Under the pieces are notes generated by a model. That model saw only the letters and a list, made by a program, of their open reading frames with translations, had not been told where the DNA came from and did no database searches. A program made the translations under genes and the position numbers. Below are positions 1-8,259 of a stretch of DNA of 64,000 bases, piece after piece. Position 1 is the first letter of the stretch, and each line of letters starts with the position of its first letter. Source of the stretch: Planococcus sp. MER TA 32b (GTDB lineage Bacteria > Bacillota > Bacilli > Bacillales_A > Planococcaceae); the NCBI GenBank assembly GCA_023715185.1, contig JAMCAN010000001.1, positions 1,612,001 to 1,676,000 on the forward strand, in the 5' to 3' direction.

Positions 1-69
1 AGAATCTTTTAGATCAGTTTCAGCTGTCTTATACTTTTTCTCAACTTGTTCGATGTGCAGACCGGTCAT
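1..69 (-). CDS. ABC transporter ATP-binding protein (5' end only)
   Basis: Only the first 23 codons are inside the window; the gene runs off the left edge. The reading begins MTGLHIEQVEKKYK, which resembles the opening beta-strand of ABC ATPases (I-x-V-x-K-x-Y). The ATG at 69 overlaps the TGA of the upstream permease (ATGA), so it is the last visible gene of the importer operon. As the third component of a YnjBCD-like importer it should energise the two permeases that follow on the right. The nucleotide-binding motifs lie outside the window, so the call rests on position and the short N-terminus. Confidence 0.6.
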   Translation of the reverse strand, partial: MTGLHIEQVEKKYKTAETDLKDS

Positions 70-896
70 CTCTTCGCCCCCTTAACTTTTAGAACTGACG
101 GGTTTTTTGTCTGGTAATATTTCTTTAAAGCCATATCCAATGAGAATAGAGCCAATATGGCCATCCCAGCGAACAGCAGCGAGTAGGCTGAGGCAACAGC
201 CGGATCGCCGCCGCTGATGAATGGGAACAGCAGAATCGGCAAAGTCACCACCTGGCCGGAACCGATTATGAAAGTGATAAGGTATTGGCTTAAGGAAATC
301 AGGATGCTCAAACTTGCCCCAGCCGCGATTCCCGGCAGCAAATGCGGCAATACGACATGATAGAAACGATGGATCGGACCCGCTCCGAGCATGCGCGCCT
401 GATTTTCCCAGTCTGTTGATAATGTGCTGTAACTGACCATTACAGCACGCACCATATAAGGAAGCGTCGGTGAAATATGCGCCAGCACGACGCCAAGAAT
501 CGTTTCCGTCAAGCCAAGCCGCAGGAAAGTCAAATGGATCCCCATAACAGCGACAAACGGCGGAATGATGATGGGAGCAAATAGAATGGCTTCTGCCAGC
601 CGTTTGCCTCTGAATTGAAAGCGCACCAATGCGTTTGCTGCGGGGACCGCCAGTAAAATATTAATAATCATTACGATAAGTGCAATCAGTAAACTGGTTC
701 CGATGGATTGCCATGTTCCGGAACTGCCAACGAGAATATATTCCCAGGCGCGGAAACTGAATGTCTCAGGAAACAAATCAGGCCACTGCCAGCCTGCGGC
801 TATACTCGATATCAATAACGCGATGAAAGGAAGGCCGATGAACAGGAATAATATAAGAGACAGACAGATTCGAAGGGGTAAAAACATCCGTTTCAT
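66..896 (-). CDS. ABC transporter permease (second permease of a YnjC-like pair)
   Basis: A 276-residue integral membrane protein with about six hydrophobic segments. It carries the EAA-type cytoplasmic loop typical of binding-protein-dependent permeases (around ENQARMLGAGPIHRFYHVVLP). The start chosen is the ATG at 896, which follows AAGGGG by 8 bases and overlaps the stop of the preceding permease (TAATG). A GTG nine bases earlier sits inside the ribosome site and was not used. It forms the membrane channel with the product of 896-1780. In E. coli YnjC the two permease halves are one polypeptide; here they are separate genes. The substrate is not deducible. Confidence 0.85.
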   Translation of the reverse strand: MKRMFLPLRICLSLILFLFIGLPFIALLISSIAAGWQWPDLFPETFSFRAWEYILVGSSGTWQSIGTSLLIALIVMIINILLAVPAANALVRFQFRGKRLAEAILFAPIIIPPFVAVMGIHLTFLRLGLTETILGVVLAHISPTLPYMVRAVMVSYSTLSTDWENQARMLGAGPIHRFYHVVLPHLLPGIAAGASLSILISLSQYLITFIIGSGQVVTLPILLFPFISGGDPAVASAYSLLFAGMAILALFSLDMALKKYYQTKNPSVLKVKGAKR

Positions 897-1780
897 TATT
901 GCCACCCCTTCGTTATCTTCCAGCGCTTACTGAAATAATAGACAACCAAACCGAGAGCGATGGTCATCACCGCCAGAATAATGTTCACAGCCAAAGCTTC
1001 CGGCCGCTCAGCAAGTGTTCCGCTTGTATACAGCTGAAATGAATAAACAGGCAGCATGCTCGGATAAGTTACACCCAGCAAAAAGGGTATTTCAAAAGCG
1101 GAAAAAGTAAAGACGAAGACGATGAAAACAGCTATGATCCATGACGGCATCATAATCGGCAAGGCAATTTCACGAATGAAACGGAAAGTCCCAGCCCCGT
1201 AGACGCGTGACACGTCCCGCCATGATTTTTGGATCCTTGCCAGTACGGGATAAAGCATCAGCATTATAAAGGGAACTTCTTTCCATGTATAGGCGAGTAT
1301 GATTCCCCAGCCGAATGCATCATTGACCAGCACCGGGAATTCGTTTATTTCCTTAATGATCCCGGCTGCAGCCAATAATTTGGATAAGAGCCCGCTTTGC
1401 ATGAAAAGCAGAACGATCACATAGCCGGCCACCAGATGAGGGATTGTCAGCGGCAACTGGAACAGCCGCTGCCAAAGCCTCGAGTGTTTTGTTTTGGAAG
1501 AAAGGCTCAGCATGAACAGCGCAATTGCCAGCGCACCACCCAGTATTCCAGCCAATAACGAAGAAATCGCGGCAACTCTTATCGTAAGCCTAAGAGACTC
1601 CCAGAAGCTTTCTGAGCCCAATAAATCCCTATATGCGATAAAGCTCATTTGATTTTCCCCGATTGCTGGAAAATAGCCGAGGCTTTTCAGCAACCCGTCA
1701 AAAAGTCCTCCAAAAAACAGGAGGACAATCACACCGGTGGACGGCAGCAGCAAAAGATAAGGTTTACTCTTTCGCCACAT
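896..1780 (-). CDS. ABC transporter permease (first permease of a YnjC-like pair)
   Basis: A 294-residue membrane protein with an N-terminal hydrophobic segment and a core of about five more. The EAA-like loop lies around SRVYGAGTFRFIREIALP. It overlaps the end of the solute-binding protein gene by 17 bases and the next permease by one base, so the importer genes are translationally coupled. It pairs with the 66-896 product as a heterodimeric channel. Family membership (binding-protein-dependent transport inner membrane component) is clear; the YnjC-like assignment comes from the solute-binding partner. Confidence 0.85.
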   Translation of the reverse strand: MWRKSKPYLLLLPSTGVIVLLFFGGLFDGLLKSLGYFPAIGENQMSFIAYRDLLGSESFWESLRLTIRVAAISSLLAGILGGALAIALFMLSLSSKTKHSRLWQRLFQLPLTIPHLVAGYVIVLLFMQSGLLSKLLAAAGIIKEINEFPVLVNDAFGWGIILAYTWKEVPFIMLMLYPVLARIQKSWRDVSRVYGAGTFRFIREIALPIMMPSWIIAVFIVFVFTFSAFEIPFLLGVTYPSMLPVYSFQLYTSGTLAERPEALAVNIILAVMTIALGLVVYYFSKRWKITKGWQ

Positions 1781-3011
1781 TTTCCATCCACCCTTTTTCG
1801 ATGATTTCTATATAATCCGAAGACAATTCCGGCAATCGATTATTTTCAAGTTCTTCCAGGGAAAGTGTCGCTTCCCCGAGTTCAACACCATTCATCGCCT
1901 GCTGCTGTTCAGGAGATAACTTTTCCAGATCCAGCGCTGATAAATCGCCCCAATTTTCCGGTGACAACTTAGCAGTCTGGGCTTCGGGTGACATCATTTC
2001 ATTGATCGCCACCATCGCTCCCGCTTTATCGGATGAATTAAAAGGGATGGAGAGGAAGTGAGTGTTGGAAAGCGTTCCCCCATCCAATAGGAACGTGCGT
2101 GTAGATTCCGGGAAACGCCCTTTCAGCACTTCACTGGCTGCCAGTGCCGGGTCGTAGCTCATCGTCATCGACACTTCCCCGCTTGCGTACAGCTGGTCCA
2201 GTTTTGCCAAACTCTCCGGATAGGTCTCCCCTTCGCGCCATAAATAAGGTTCAATACCATTCAGGTATTCCCACATCGGTTCCAATCGCGATTCCAGATC
2301 TTCGATTTCAGCAGCGGGCAGTTCATATTGTTCATGGCCGCCTGTCGTTTCATAAAGGACGTGCCGGATAAAAGCGCTGCCGGTAAAATCAGGCAAGGCT
2401 GGGTACGTAAACTGGCCGGGATTTTCCTGGACCCATTCAGCGAGCTGTTCCATGGATTTCGGAGGCGCATCCACTTTTTGTCCATCATGCACAAACACGA
2501 ACTGGGCTTTTCCCCATGGCGCTTCAAGGCCTTCAACCGGTTCGCCGAAATCATGTGAAATCTCAGGAGCCTCCTGGTTTATGTACTCATTGAAATTAGG
2601 CAATTGACCGGCGAAATCACCAAACAGCAAGCCATTGTCTTTTGCGGTTTTGAAATTTTCCCCGTTGATCCAAATGACATCGATGCTGCCGGCTGTCTTG
2701 CCGGCTGATTTCTCATCCAGCAATTGATTGATGAAATCCTGGGCGTCGCTCACCGGTACACGCGAAAGCTCAATATCATGCATTTCCTTCATGCGCTGTG
2801 CGACCCAGTCATCCAGGTAACGGTTGATATTGTCATTGCCGCCCCACATATACATATTCACTTCTTGCCCTTTAGCTGCATCGGTGATTTCCTGCCAATC
2901 CGCTGACAGGAGGTTATCCGCTTCCTCAGCCTCTTCATTGCCGGTCTGCGCCGAACATGCCGCCAGCGGTAAAGCCAGCAGCAATGACGCGGTTAATGTT
3001 TTCTTCTTCAT
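1764..3011 (-). CDS. YnjB-like solute-binding lipoprotein of an ABC importer
   Basis: A 415-residue extracytoplasmic binding protein. The N-terminus has two to three lysines, a hydrophobic stretch and the lipobox LAAC near residue 19, so it should be lipid-anchored after cleavage. The mature part contains WGGNDNINRYLD and DVIWINGENF, segments I recognise from E. coli YnjB and its relatives. The start is the ATG at 3011; a GTG three codons upstream is part of the AGGAAGTG ribosome site. It heads the importer operon. The ligand of YnjBCD systems is not established, so none is given. Only 50 bp separate it from the VTT-domain gene upstream, without an obvious terminator, so co-transcription is possible. 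Confidence 0.85.
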   Translation of the reverse strand: MKKKTLTASLLLALPLAACSAQTGNEEAEEADNLLSADWQEITDAAKGQEVNMYMWGGNDNINRYLDDWVAQRMKEMHDIELSRVPVSDAQDFINQLLDEKSAGKTAGSIDVIWINGENFKTAKDNGLLFGDFAGQLPNFNEYINQEAPEISHDFGEPVEGLEAPWGKAQFVFVHDGQKVDAPPKSMEQLAEWVQENPGQFTYPALPDFTGSAFIRHVLYETTGGHEQYELPAAEIEDLESRLEPMWEYLNGIEPYLWREGETYPESLAKLDQLYASGEVSMTMSYDPALAASEVLKGRFPESTRTFLLDGGTLSNTHFLSIPFNSSDKAGAMVAINEMMSPEAQTAKLSPENWGDLSALDLEKLSPEQQQAMNGVELGEATLSLEELENNRLPELSSDYIEIIEKGWMENVAKE

Positions 3012-3061
3012 TGTATTCACTTCCTAAATCCAATATAGACTGCTTAGTCAAGCACTTCTTG

Positions 3062-3706
3062 CTATTTTTCGAGCCAGCGCCTGCGAAAATAGATGGGAAT
3101 AATGGTCAACAGAATAAAAACGCTGCCAGCCAACAGGATTATTTCCGGCTTGACGCTGGCGGCACTGCTGCCTAAAAAATTATAGGCGAATGTGCCCGGG
3201 ATAATGCCAATCAGCGTCGCCGATGCGAAAGAACCGAACCGGACCCTGGCAAAAGCCGCCAGGTAACTGACCAAGTCAAAATTGATGACAGGAATCAAAC
3301 GGAAAATCAGTACATATAAAAATCCATTTTGTTCCATTTTCTGCTGGATTTTTGCTGCTTTACCGTCCCGATTCTTTTGGATTATTTTCTTTCCGAGTCC
3401 TCTGGCAACGGCATATGAAAGGACTGCACCAAGGACAGCGCCGGCGATGGTATACAAAGTGCCCAGCCAGACGCCAAAAACGAGGCCGCCGGCAAGAGAT
3501 AACAGCGATGCGGGAAAAAAGAGCAATGGTCTTATCGTGTAGACCGCAATGTAGACCAATGGCGCCCATATCCCGAAAGATTCGATCCAGACACGAAGCT
3601 GTGACGCATCGACACCGAATACTGAACGGCCCAGCCAGATTGCGAGGCCGAGGCCCAACAGCACCGTAAGCCATTTCAAAATAAGCAAGGCGTTTGCTCT
3701 GCTCAC
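3062..3706 (-). CDS. TVP38/TMEM64 (VTT-domain) membrane protein
   Basis: A 214-residue polytopic protein of the DedA/VTT superfamily. It has an N-terminal membrane segment, the TVP38 signature region around RPLLFFPASLLSLAGG, the conserved G-x-x-x-G stretch in the next segment and FRLIPVINFDLVSY later. VTT proteins are linked to membrane lipid scrambling and envelope homeostasis; the exact role here is unknown. It starts inside the stop region of the preceding flavoprotein gene (4-bp overlap), so the two are probably made together. VTT and flavoprotein disulfide reductase genes are neighbours or fusions in other bacteria, which supports a functional link. Confidence 0.88.
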   Translation of the reverse strand: MSRANALLILKWLTVLLGLGLAIWLGRSVFGVDASQLRVWIESFGIWAPLVYIAVYTIRPLLFFPASLLSLAGGLVFGVWLGTLYTIAGAVLGAVLSYAVARGLGKKIIQKNRDGKAAKIQQKMEQNGFLYVLIFRLIPVINFDLVSYLAAFARVRFGSFASATLIGIIPGTFAYNFLGSSAASVKPEIILLAGSVFILLTIIPIYFRRRWLEK

Positions 3707-5586
3707 TGGCTGCGATTATGGGAAGCGATGCTCAGATATCTTCTACGCATCTCTTCATAACGCTTGCGATTGACACCGGCATCCGACGTCCCGACTCGTG
3801 AAGCCGAGCGGAACTCGATTTGCTGCGCAGCATCATTGAAGTAGAACTCCAGGTCATCCTTGAACTTGAACGTTTTTGATTTGGCGATAGCGTGCACATA
3901 ATTGTCCTCTTCCTGGACAATCTCAACACCTTTATAGCCCTTAAGCATGCCGATCAGGCATTTTTTGGATTGCTGCCGGCTGCCTGTATACGGGAAGGCC
4001 GGAACGTACTTGTCTTTTGATTTGGTCTGGGAAGATACCGCGTTTGGAGTGATCGGCATTTCTTTTAGCCGCCCATTCTCTACACCCAGTTTAGGTTTGA
4101 TATTGTTCTTGATCGCCATATTGGCGATTCCGATTCCCGCCGCCGCCGCGGCTCCGTATATTCCGATTTTTTCAGCAGGCAGTTCACCGGATCTGGCTTT
4201 ATTGAAAGTTTTGACTACCGGCTGATTCAATAGATTGTCGACATACACTTTCTTGCCGATCTTCACTAAGACTTCACTGTAAGTCGGGTATGGATGAATA
4301 ACGCCGGACAGTTTCCCCATATTGATATGGAGCGATTTAATGGTCTGGATCTGGCTGATTATTTCTCCGGCGCGGTCGCCCAGGATGCTTGCGCCCAGTA
4401 TAAAGCCTTTTTTGTCCAATATGATTTTCACTGTGCCGATACTGCCTTTCTTTGTGTTGGCACGATCGATCTCGGCGTAATCATGTTCATAAATCCGGAT
4501 GTCATCACCATATTTCTCCCGTGCTTCCTCTTCTGAAAGACCCGATCTGCCAAGTTCCGGATCTGTATATGTGCACCAGGTGACATTTTCATAATCGATT
4601 TTTTTATTGATCGGAAGAATGGCATTTTGTGTAGCCGTTATGCCCTGGTAGTTTGCCATATGGGACAGCTGATAAGGGCCGACAACATCCCCGATGGCAT
4701 ATATTCCTTTAGCGGTGGTTTCCAGATGGTCATCCACCTGGATACTCTTGGAATCATATTTTACCCCCGCTTTTTCAAGGCCATAGCCTTCCACATTCGC
4801 TTTACGGCCAAGCGCCACTAATAGCGACTCGTTGGTGATCGTGGTGTTCCCGCCGTCTTTCTCGATGACCAAATCGATTTGTCCGCCCTGCTGTGCCGCT
4901 TTTACCGCAGTTGCAGATGTGTGGATTACAACACCTTCATCGCGCAGGCGCTGCTGAATCATAAGGACTTGATCTTTTTCATCTTTTGGCAGGATTCGCT
5001 CGGATTTTTCCACAAGCGTCACTTTTACACCGAGCCGGTTCAATGCCTGGCTCAATTCGACGCCAATAGCGCCTCCGCCAAGAATCGTCATCGTTTTAGG
5101 GAAAGAATCCAGGTTGAAGATGGTTTCATTCGTTAAATAGGATACTTTATCCAGACCTTCAATCGGCGGAACCATTGGTGATGAGCCGGTGGAAAGAATG
5201 AATTTTTTGGCCTCAATGCGTTCACCTTCCACTTCCACAGCAAGCGGCCCGATGAAGTTTGCATAACCGTTGATGAAATCGATGCCGGATTTTTTCAACA
5301 CTTCAGGTGATTCGCCTTCATATACTTTTTGGATGATGTCCTGAATGTCTTTCAGTACGACTGATGTATCGACGTTCAGATTCGGGGTGTATTTTTTTGC
5401 ATGGTGGACTTCTTCAGCAATATTGATCAGCGATTTGCTTGGGATGCAGCCGGACCATGTGCACTCCCCGCCCGGCAGATTTTTATCGATCAATACAACC
5501 TTCTTCGAAAATCCAGCTGCTGTGAATGCTGCAGTCAGGCCAGCTGCGCCTGCTCCGATTATTGCAATATCATATTTTTTTGCCAT
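3703..5586 (-). CDS. FAD-dependent disulfide oxidoreductase with C-terminal DUF1499 domain
   Basis: A 627-residue two-part protein. Residues about 1-455 are a lipoamide-dehydrogenase/mercuric-reductase-like flavoprotein: FAD-binding GAGAAG at the N-terminus, redox-active disulfide in GGECTWSGCIPSK, a second Rossmann motif (GGGAIGVE), FAD site AIGDV, and the C-terminal dimerisation motif with HPYPT. A short hydrophobic linker near residue 480 is followed by a DUF1499 domain (VPAFPYTGS, SASRVGTSDAGVNRKR) to the end. The start is the second in-frame ATG at 5586, about 10 bases after AAAGGA; an ATG three codons earlier almost touches the ribosome site. DUF1499 fused to a flavoprotein is unusual. 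Substrate unknown; a membrane-associated redox role with the VTT partner is inferred. Confidence 0.85.
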   Translation of the reverse strand: MAKKYDIAIIGAGAAGLTAAFTAAGFSKKVVLIDKNLPGGECTWSGCIPSKSLINIAEEVHHAKKYTPNLNVDTSVVLKDIQDIIQKVYEGESPEVLKKSGIDFINGYANFIGPLAVEVEGERIEAKKFILSTGSSPMVPPIEGLDKVSYLTNETIFNLDSFPKTMTILGGGAIGVELSQALNRLGVKVTLVEKSERILPKDEKDQVLMIQQRLRDEGVVIHTSATAVKAAQQGGQIDLVIEKDGGNTTITNESLLVALGRKANVEGYGLEKAGVKYDSKSIQVDDHLETTAKGIYAIGDVVGPYQLSHMANYQGITATQNAILPINKKIDYENVTWCTYTDPELGRSGLSEEEAREKYGDDIRIYEHDYAEIDRANTKKGSIGTVKIILDKKGFILGASILGDRAGEIISQIQTIKSLHINMGKLSGVIHPYPTYSEVLVKIGKKVYVDNLLNQPVVKTFNKARSGELPAEKIGIYGAAAAAGIGIANMAIKNNIKPKLGVENGRLKEMPITPNAVSSQTKSKDKYVPAFPYTGSRQQSKKCLIGMLKGYKGVEIVQEEDNYVHAIAKSKTFKFKDDLEFYFNDAAQQIEFRSASRVGTSDAGVNRKRYEEMRRRYLSIASHNRSQ

Positions 5587-5701
5587 CCTTACCATTTCCT
5601 TTCTTTTCCTGTAATAAATTCAGTTTAACAATAAAATCTAAAAATTTGCTCTTATTAACCCTCAAGCGCCTGCGTTATCCGTTCCCCCGCAGAAAGTGAA
5701 A

Positions 5702-5729
5702 TTGCGGGTTTGAATTTCAGAGTTATACT
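5702..5729 (+). promoter_or_regulatory. Sigma-A-type promoter for 5766-7455
   Basis: TTGCGG (5702-5707), a 16-bp spacer and TATACT (5724-5729), about 37 bp before the start of the CDP-alcohol phosphatidyltransferase gene. It lies in the 179-bp divergent gap between this gene and the flavoprotein-DUF1499 gene. Confidence 0.5.
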
Positions 5730-5765
5730 ATACTGAAATAAACACTAAAACGAAAAGGTGATTGT

Positions 5766-6347
5766 ATGCTCGACACGCACGCGCGAAAACATGTACAGCC
5801 AGCTATCGAGAAAACAGCTGATTTTTTATTGAAACGCGGTTTGACTGCGGATACGGTTACGAAAATCGCTTTTGTCATCGGGTTGTCCACTGGTCTTTTC
5901 ATCTATCTGGATCACCCATTATTGGCTATAATCGCTCTTTGGATCTCCGGTTTTCTCGATGCGGTGGACGGAACGATGGCGCGGAAAACGAAATCTTCCG
6001 CTTGGGGGACCTTGCTGGATATCAGTTTTGACCGAATAGTGGAAATCAGCGTGATCCTCGGACTCGCTTTCCGTTTTCCGGAGTCGATGTGGGTGCTGCT
6101 GCTGCTGAGCGCATCAATTGTTATCGCGATGACCGTGTTTCTCACCGTAGGGGCATTGTCGGATAAACATGGGATGAAATCCTTCTATTATCAGGCTGGT
6201 TTGGCTGAAAGAACAGAAGGTTTTATTCTCTTTACCCTAATGATTGCTTTTTCAACATATTTAACTGCCATTACTTTGATTTTTTTGGCGATGCAAGTCA
6301 TCACGATTGCTCAGCGAATGGCTGAAGCGCGAAAAATATTGAAATAG
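5766..6347 (+). CDS. CDP-alcohol phosphatidyltransferase family protein
   Basis: A 193-residue membrane enzyme of the CDP-alcohol phosphotransferase family, which moves a phosphatidyl group from CDP-diacylglycerol to an alcohol. The full signature D-G-x2-A-R-x8-G-x3-D-x3-D is present around residues 66-88 (DGTMAR, then G and two Asp). The rest is hydrophobic with about five or six membrane segments. It begins at an ATG 7 bases after AAAAGGTG. The acceptor alcohol cannot be told; it is not an obvious PgsA or PssA. The next gene starts 16 bp downstream, so the two form an operon. Confidence 0.88.
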   Translation: MLDTHARKHVQPAIEKTADFLLKRGLTADTVTKIAFVIGLSTGLFIYLDHPLLAIIALWISGFLDAVDGTMARKTKSSAWGTLLDISFDRIVEISVILGLAFRFPESMWVLLLLSASIVIAMTVFLTVGALSDKHGMKSFYYQAGLAERTEGFILFTLMIAFSTYLTAITLIFLAMQVITIAQRMAEARKILK

Positions 6348-6363
6348 ATTGGAGGCGCTGAAT

Positions 6364-7455
6364 ATGAAGACCCTTATTCTTGCAGGCGGCGGACATGCCC
6401 ATCTTCATTGTATTCAGCAGCTGGCGGATGATTTTCCGCCGAATTGCCGTGTCGTCTTGATTTCCCCTTCTATGCATCAATATTATTCGGGAATGTTCTC
6501 AGGATTTACTGAAGACGTCTACAGCGAGGAAGAAATCCGTATTGATTTGCAATACCTCTGTGAAAAAGCTGGAGCGGAATTCGTCTGTGACCGGATTGTC
6601 GAGGTGGACGCAGCCGCCAAGCAGCTCACCGTTTCCAGTGGAGCGGTTTTCCGCTATGATTGGGTGTCATTCGACATCGGTTCCACTACGGGAGTTCCGG
6701 AAGAAATGAAAACCCAAATCTCAACCATCAAGCCGAATTTCCTGTTTCCGGATCAGTTAAGACGCATACGGGAGGCCGAGCATCCGGTTATCGTCGGCGG
6801 CGGCGCGTCGGGGGCAGAAATGGCGTTTTCGGTTCTTGCCTGGAGAAAGCAGCATCAATTGCCGGCGAATGTGACGCTGATCAGTTCGACGCCTCTCCTT
6901 TCCGGCATACATAAAAATATATCAGGTAAAATTGAATCGATAGCCCTTCAGAAAGATTTATCTCTTTTCACTGACGAGTCTGTGGTGAAAATCACAAATG
7001 GAAAAATCATCACAAGTTCCGGGCGGATGCTTCCTCAAAGCGAGGTTCTCTGGCTTACCGGTCCAAAAAGCTTCCCACTTTTCCAGGATTCCGGTCTGGA
7101 GACAGATCACAACGGTTACCTTTTGGTGAATGGGTATTTGCAAAGTGTTCAGCATCCTGAGATTTTTGGAGCCGGAGATTGCATTGCCATTGCACAACAT
7201 CCGAACTTGCCGAAGAACGGAGTATATGCCGTCAGACAAGGGCCTCTCCTCTGGCATAATCTAAAAAGCCGATTGGACTCAGGCGGGATGAAAACTTTTA
7301 TTCCCCAAAATCGATATATCTCCATTCTTTCGACCGGTGGCGGCGAAGGTTTTATGACATATGGAAAGCTGTCGATTCACGGCAAGTTTCCTTGGCTGCT
7401 AAAGCAGCGTATTGACAGGAAATTTATGCGGCAATACAAGAGTGTTTATGAATAA
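6364..7455 (+). CDS. NDH-2-like FAD-dependent pyridine nucleotide oxidoreductase
   Basis: A 363-residue flavoprotein with an N-terminal FAD motif that reads GGGHAHLHC rather than plain GxGxxG. This form is seen in the group related to type II NADH dehydrogenases and the flavoprotein part of some SelD fusions. Further landmarks are a central NAD(P)-binding GGGASGAEMA and the FAD-contact motif GAGDC near the C-terminal third. The start is the ATG at 6364, 7 bases after GGAGG; a TTG at 6349 lies just before the ribosome site and was rejected. It lacks the CxxxxC disulfide of the 3703-5586 enzyme. Electron acceptor unknown. Co-transcription with a phospholipid-synthesis gene suggests a membrane-linked role. 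Confidence 0.82.
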   Translation: MKTLILAGGGHAHLHCIQQLADDFPPNCRVVLISPSMHQYYSGMFSGFTEDVYSEEEIRIDLQYLCEKAGAEFVCDRIVEVDAAAKQLTVSSGAVFRYDWVSFDIGSTTGVPEEMKTQISTIKPNFLFPDQLRRIREAEHPVIVGGGASGAEMAFSVLAWRKQHQLPANVTLISSTPLLSGIHKNISGKIESIALQKDLSLFTDESVVKITNGKIITSSGRMLPQSEVLWLTGPKSFPLFQDSGLETDHNGYLLVNGYLQSVQHPEIFGAGDCIAIAQHPNLPKNGVYAVRQGPLLWHNLKSRLDSGGMKTFIPQNRYISILSTGGGEGFMTYGKLSIHGKFPWLLKQRIDRKFMRQYKSVYE

Positions 7456-7481
7456 AATGGAAAACACATCGGAATGTTTAT

Positions 7482-7507
7482 GTTAATCCACTTGAAATTA
7501 GGGGTAT
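7482..7507 (+). promoter_or_regulatory. Candidate sigma-B promoter
   Basis: GTTAAT (7482-7487), 14 bp, GGGTAT (7502-7507), 40 bp before the DUF948 gene. The -10 matches the sigma-B consensus GGGTAT exactly, while the -35 matches GTTTAA at four of six. DUF948 proteins such as B. subtilis YtxG belong to the general stress regulon, which fits. Confidence 0.5.
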
Positions 7508-7546
7508 AGAAAACCAATACACGAACTTAATAGAGGAGGAATCATA

Positions 7547-8023
7547 ATGGACTCATCAATATGGTGGTGGATTGCACTCGGCATCCTGGTACTGGGATTG
7601 ATCATTGCAATCATCGGTGTGGTTTTGTTCATCAAAGGAATGAAGGAACCAATGAAGAAAATCAAAGGTTCAGCAGATAAGCTGAAAGAACGTTTAGACG
7701 GGTTGAACCTGGAGGTTTCCAATCTCACTCATACAACAACTGAGCTGCAAGAAGAAATTGCAGTCAAATCGGAAAAAATCAGTGTCTTTGTCGATGCGGC
7801 TAAAGGAACCGTGAATTCTGTTGTGGATATGAACGCCGCAGTTCGCGCCATTACGGATAGAATCGTAAGCCGTTCTGAACAGGATCCAGAGAACAAGCGC
7901 CAGGTGAAACGACTGACGAATACGGCAGACAGCATCATCCATCTGCCTCAGGACCTGCAGACCATAAACCCGGACGCTGATCATGAAAATTACGATACAT
8001 TGCATTTTGGAAAAGTACGTTAA
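7547..8023 (+). CDS. DUF948 domain membrane protein (YtxG-like)
   Basis: A 158-residue protein with one N-terminal membrane anchor (residues about 6-29), followed by a long charged helical part from about 36 to 115 with heptad-like spacing, as in DUF948 proteins. No signal cleavage site or catalytic motif is visible. ATG follows GAGGAGG by 8 bases. It is monocistronic, with a candidate sigma-B promoter before it and a strong terminator at 8036-8061. In B. subtilis ytxG is stress-induced and sits with ytxH and ytxJ, which are absent here. Molecular function unknown. Confidence 0.85.
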   Translation: MDSSIWWWIALGILVLGLIIAIIGVVLFIKGMKEPMKKIKGSADKLKERLDGLNLEVSNLTHTTTELQEEIAVKSEKISVFVDAAKGTVNSVVDMNAAVRAITDRIVSRSEQDPENKRQVKRLTNTADSIIHLPQDLQTINPDADHENYDTLHFGKVR

Positions 8024-8035
8024 CCTTAAACTTAA

Positions 8036-8061
8036 GGCAGCCTTCCGGGGCTGCTTTTTTC
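8036..8061 (+). terminator. Rho-independent terminator after DUF948 gene
   Basis: GCAGCC...GGGGCTGC hairpin directly followed by six T residues. Confidence 0.85.
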
Positions 8062-8227
8062 TATGAAGTTTTTTTAGCAAGTAAGATATTCTACTTCACT
8101 TGAATCCTTGTTTTCTTCTGTTCGGCGGTATTGCGATAAAGTCATTCCAACGAATTATGTTTACATAATAAAAATATAATAACATTAAATATTGCTTATA
8201 TGAAAAATTCGGAGTCATTATCCATAG

Positions 8228-8257
8228 AAAAAAGCGCCCCCGATTGGGAGGCGCTTT
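8228..8257 (-). terminator. Terminator of parE-parC
   Basis: Inverted repeat AAGCGCCTCCC / GGGGGCGCTT followed by a T-run on the minus strand, ending 3 bp after the parC stop. The 166 bp between this and the DUF948 terminator are AT-rich and show no gene. Confidence 0.85.
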
Positions 8258-8259
8258 AC

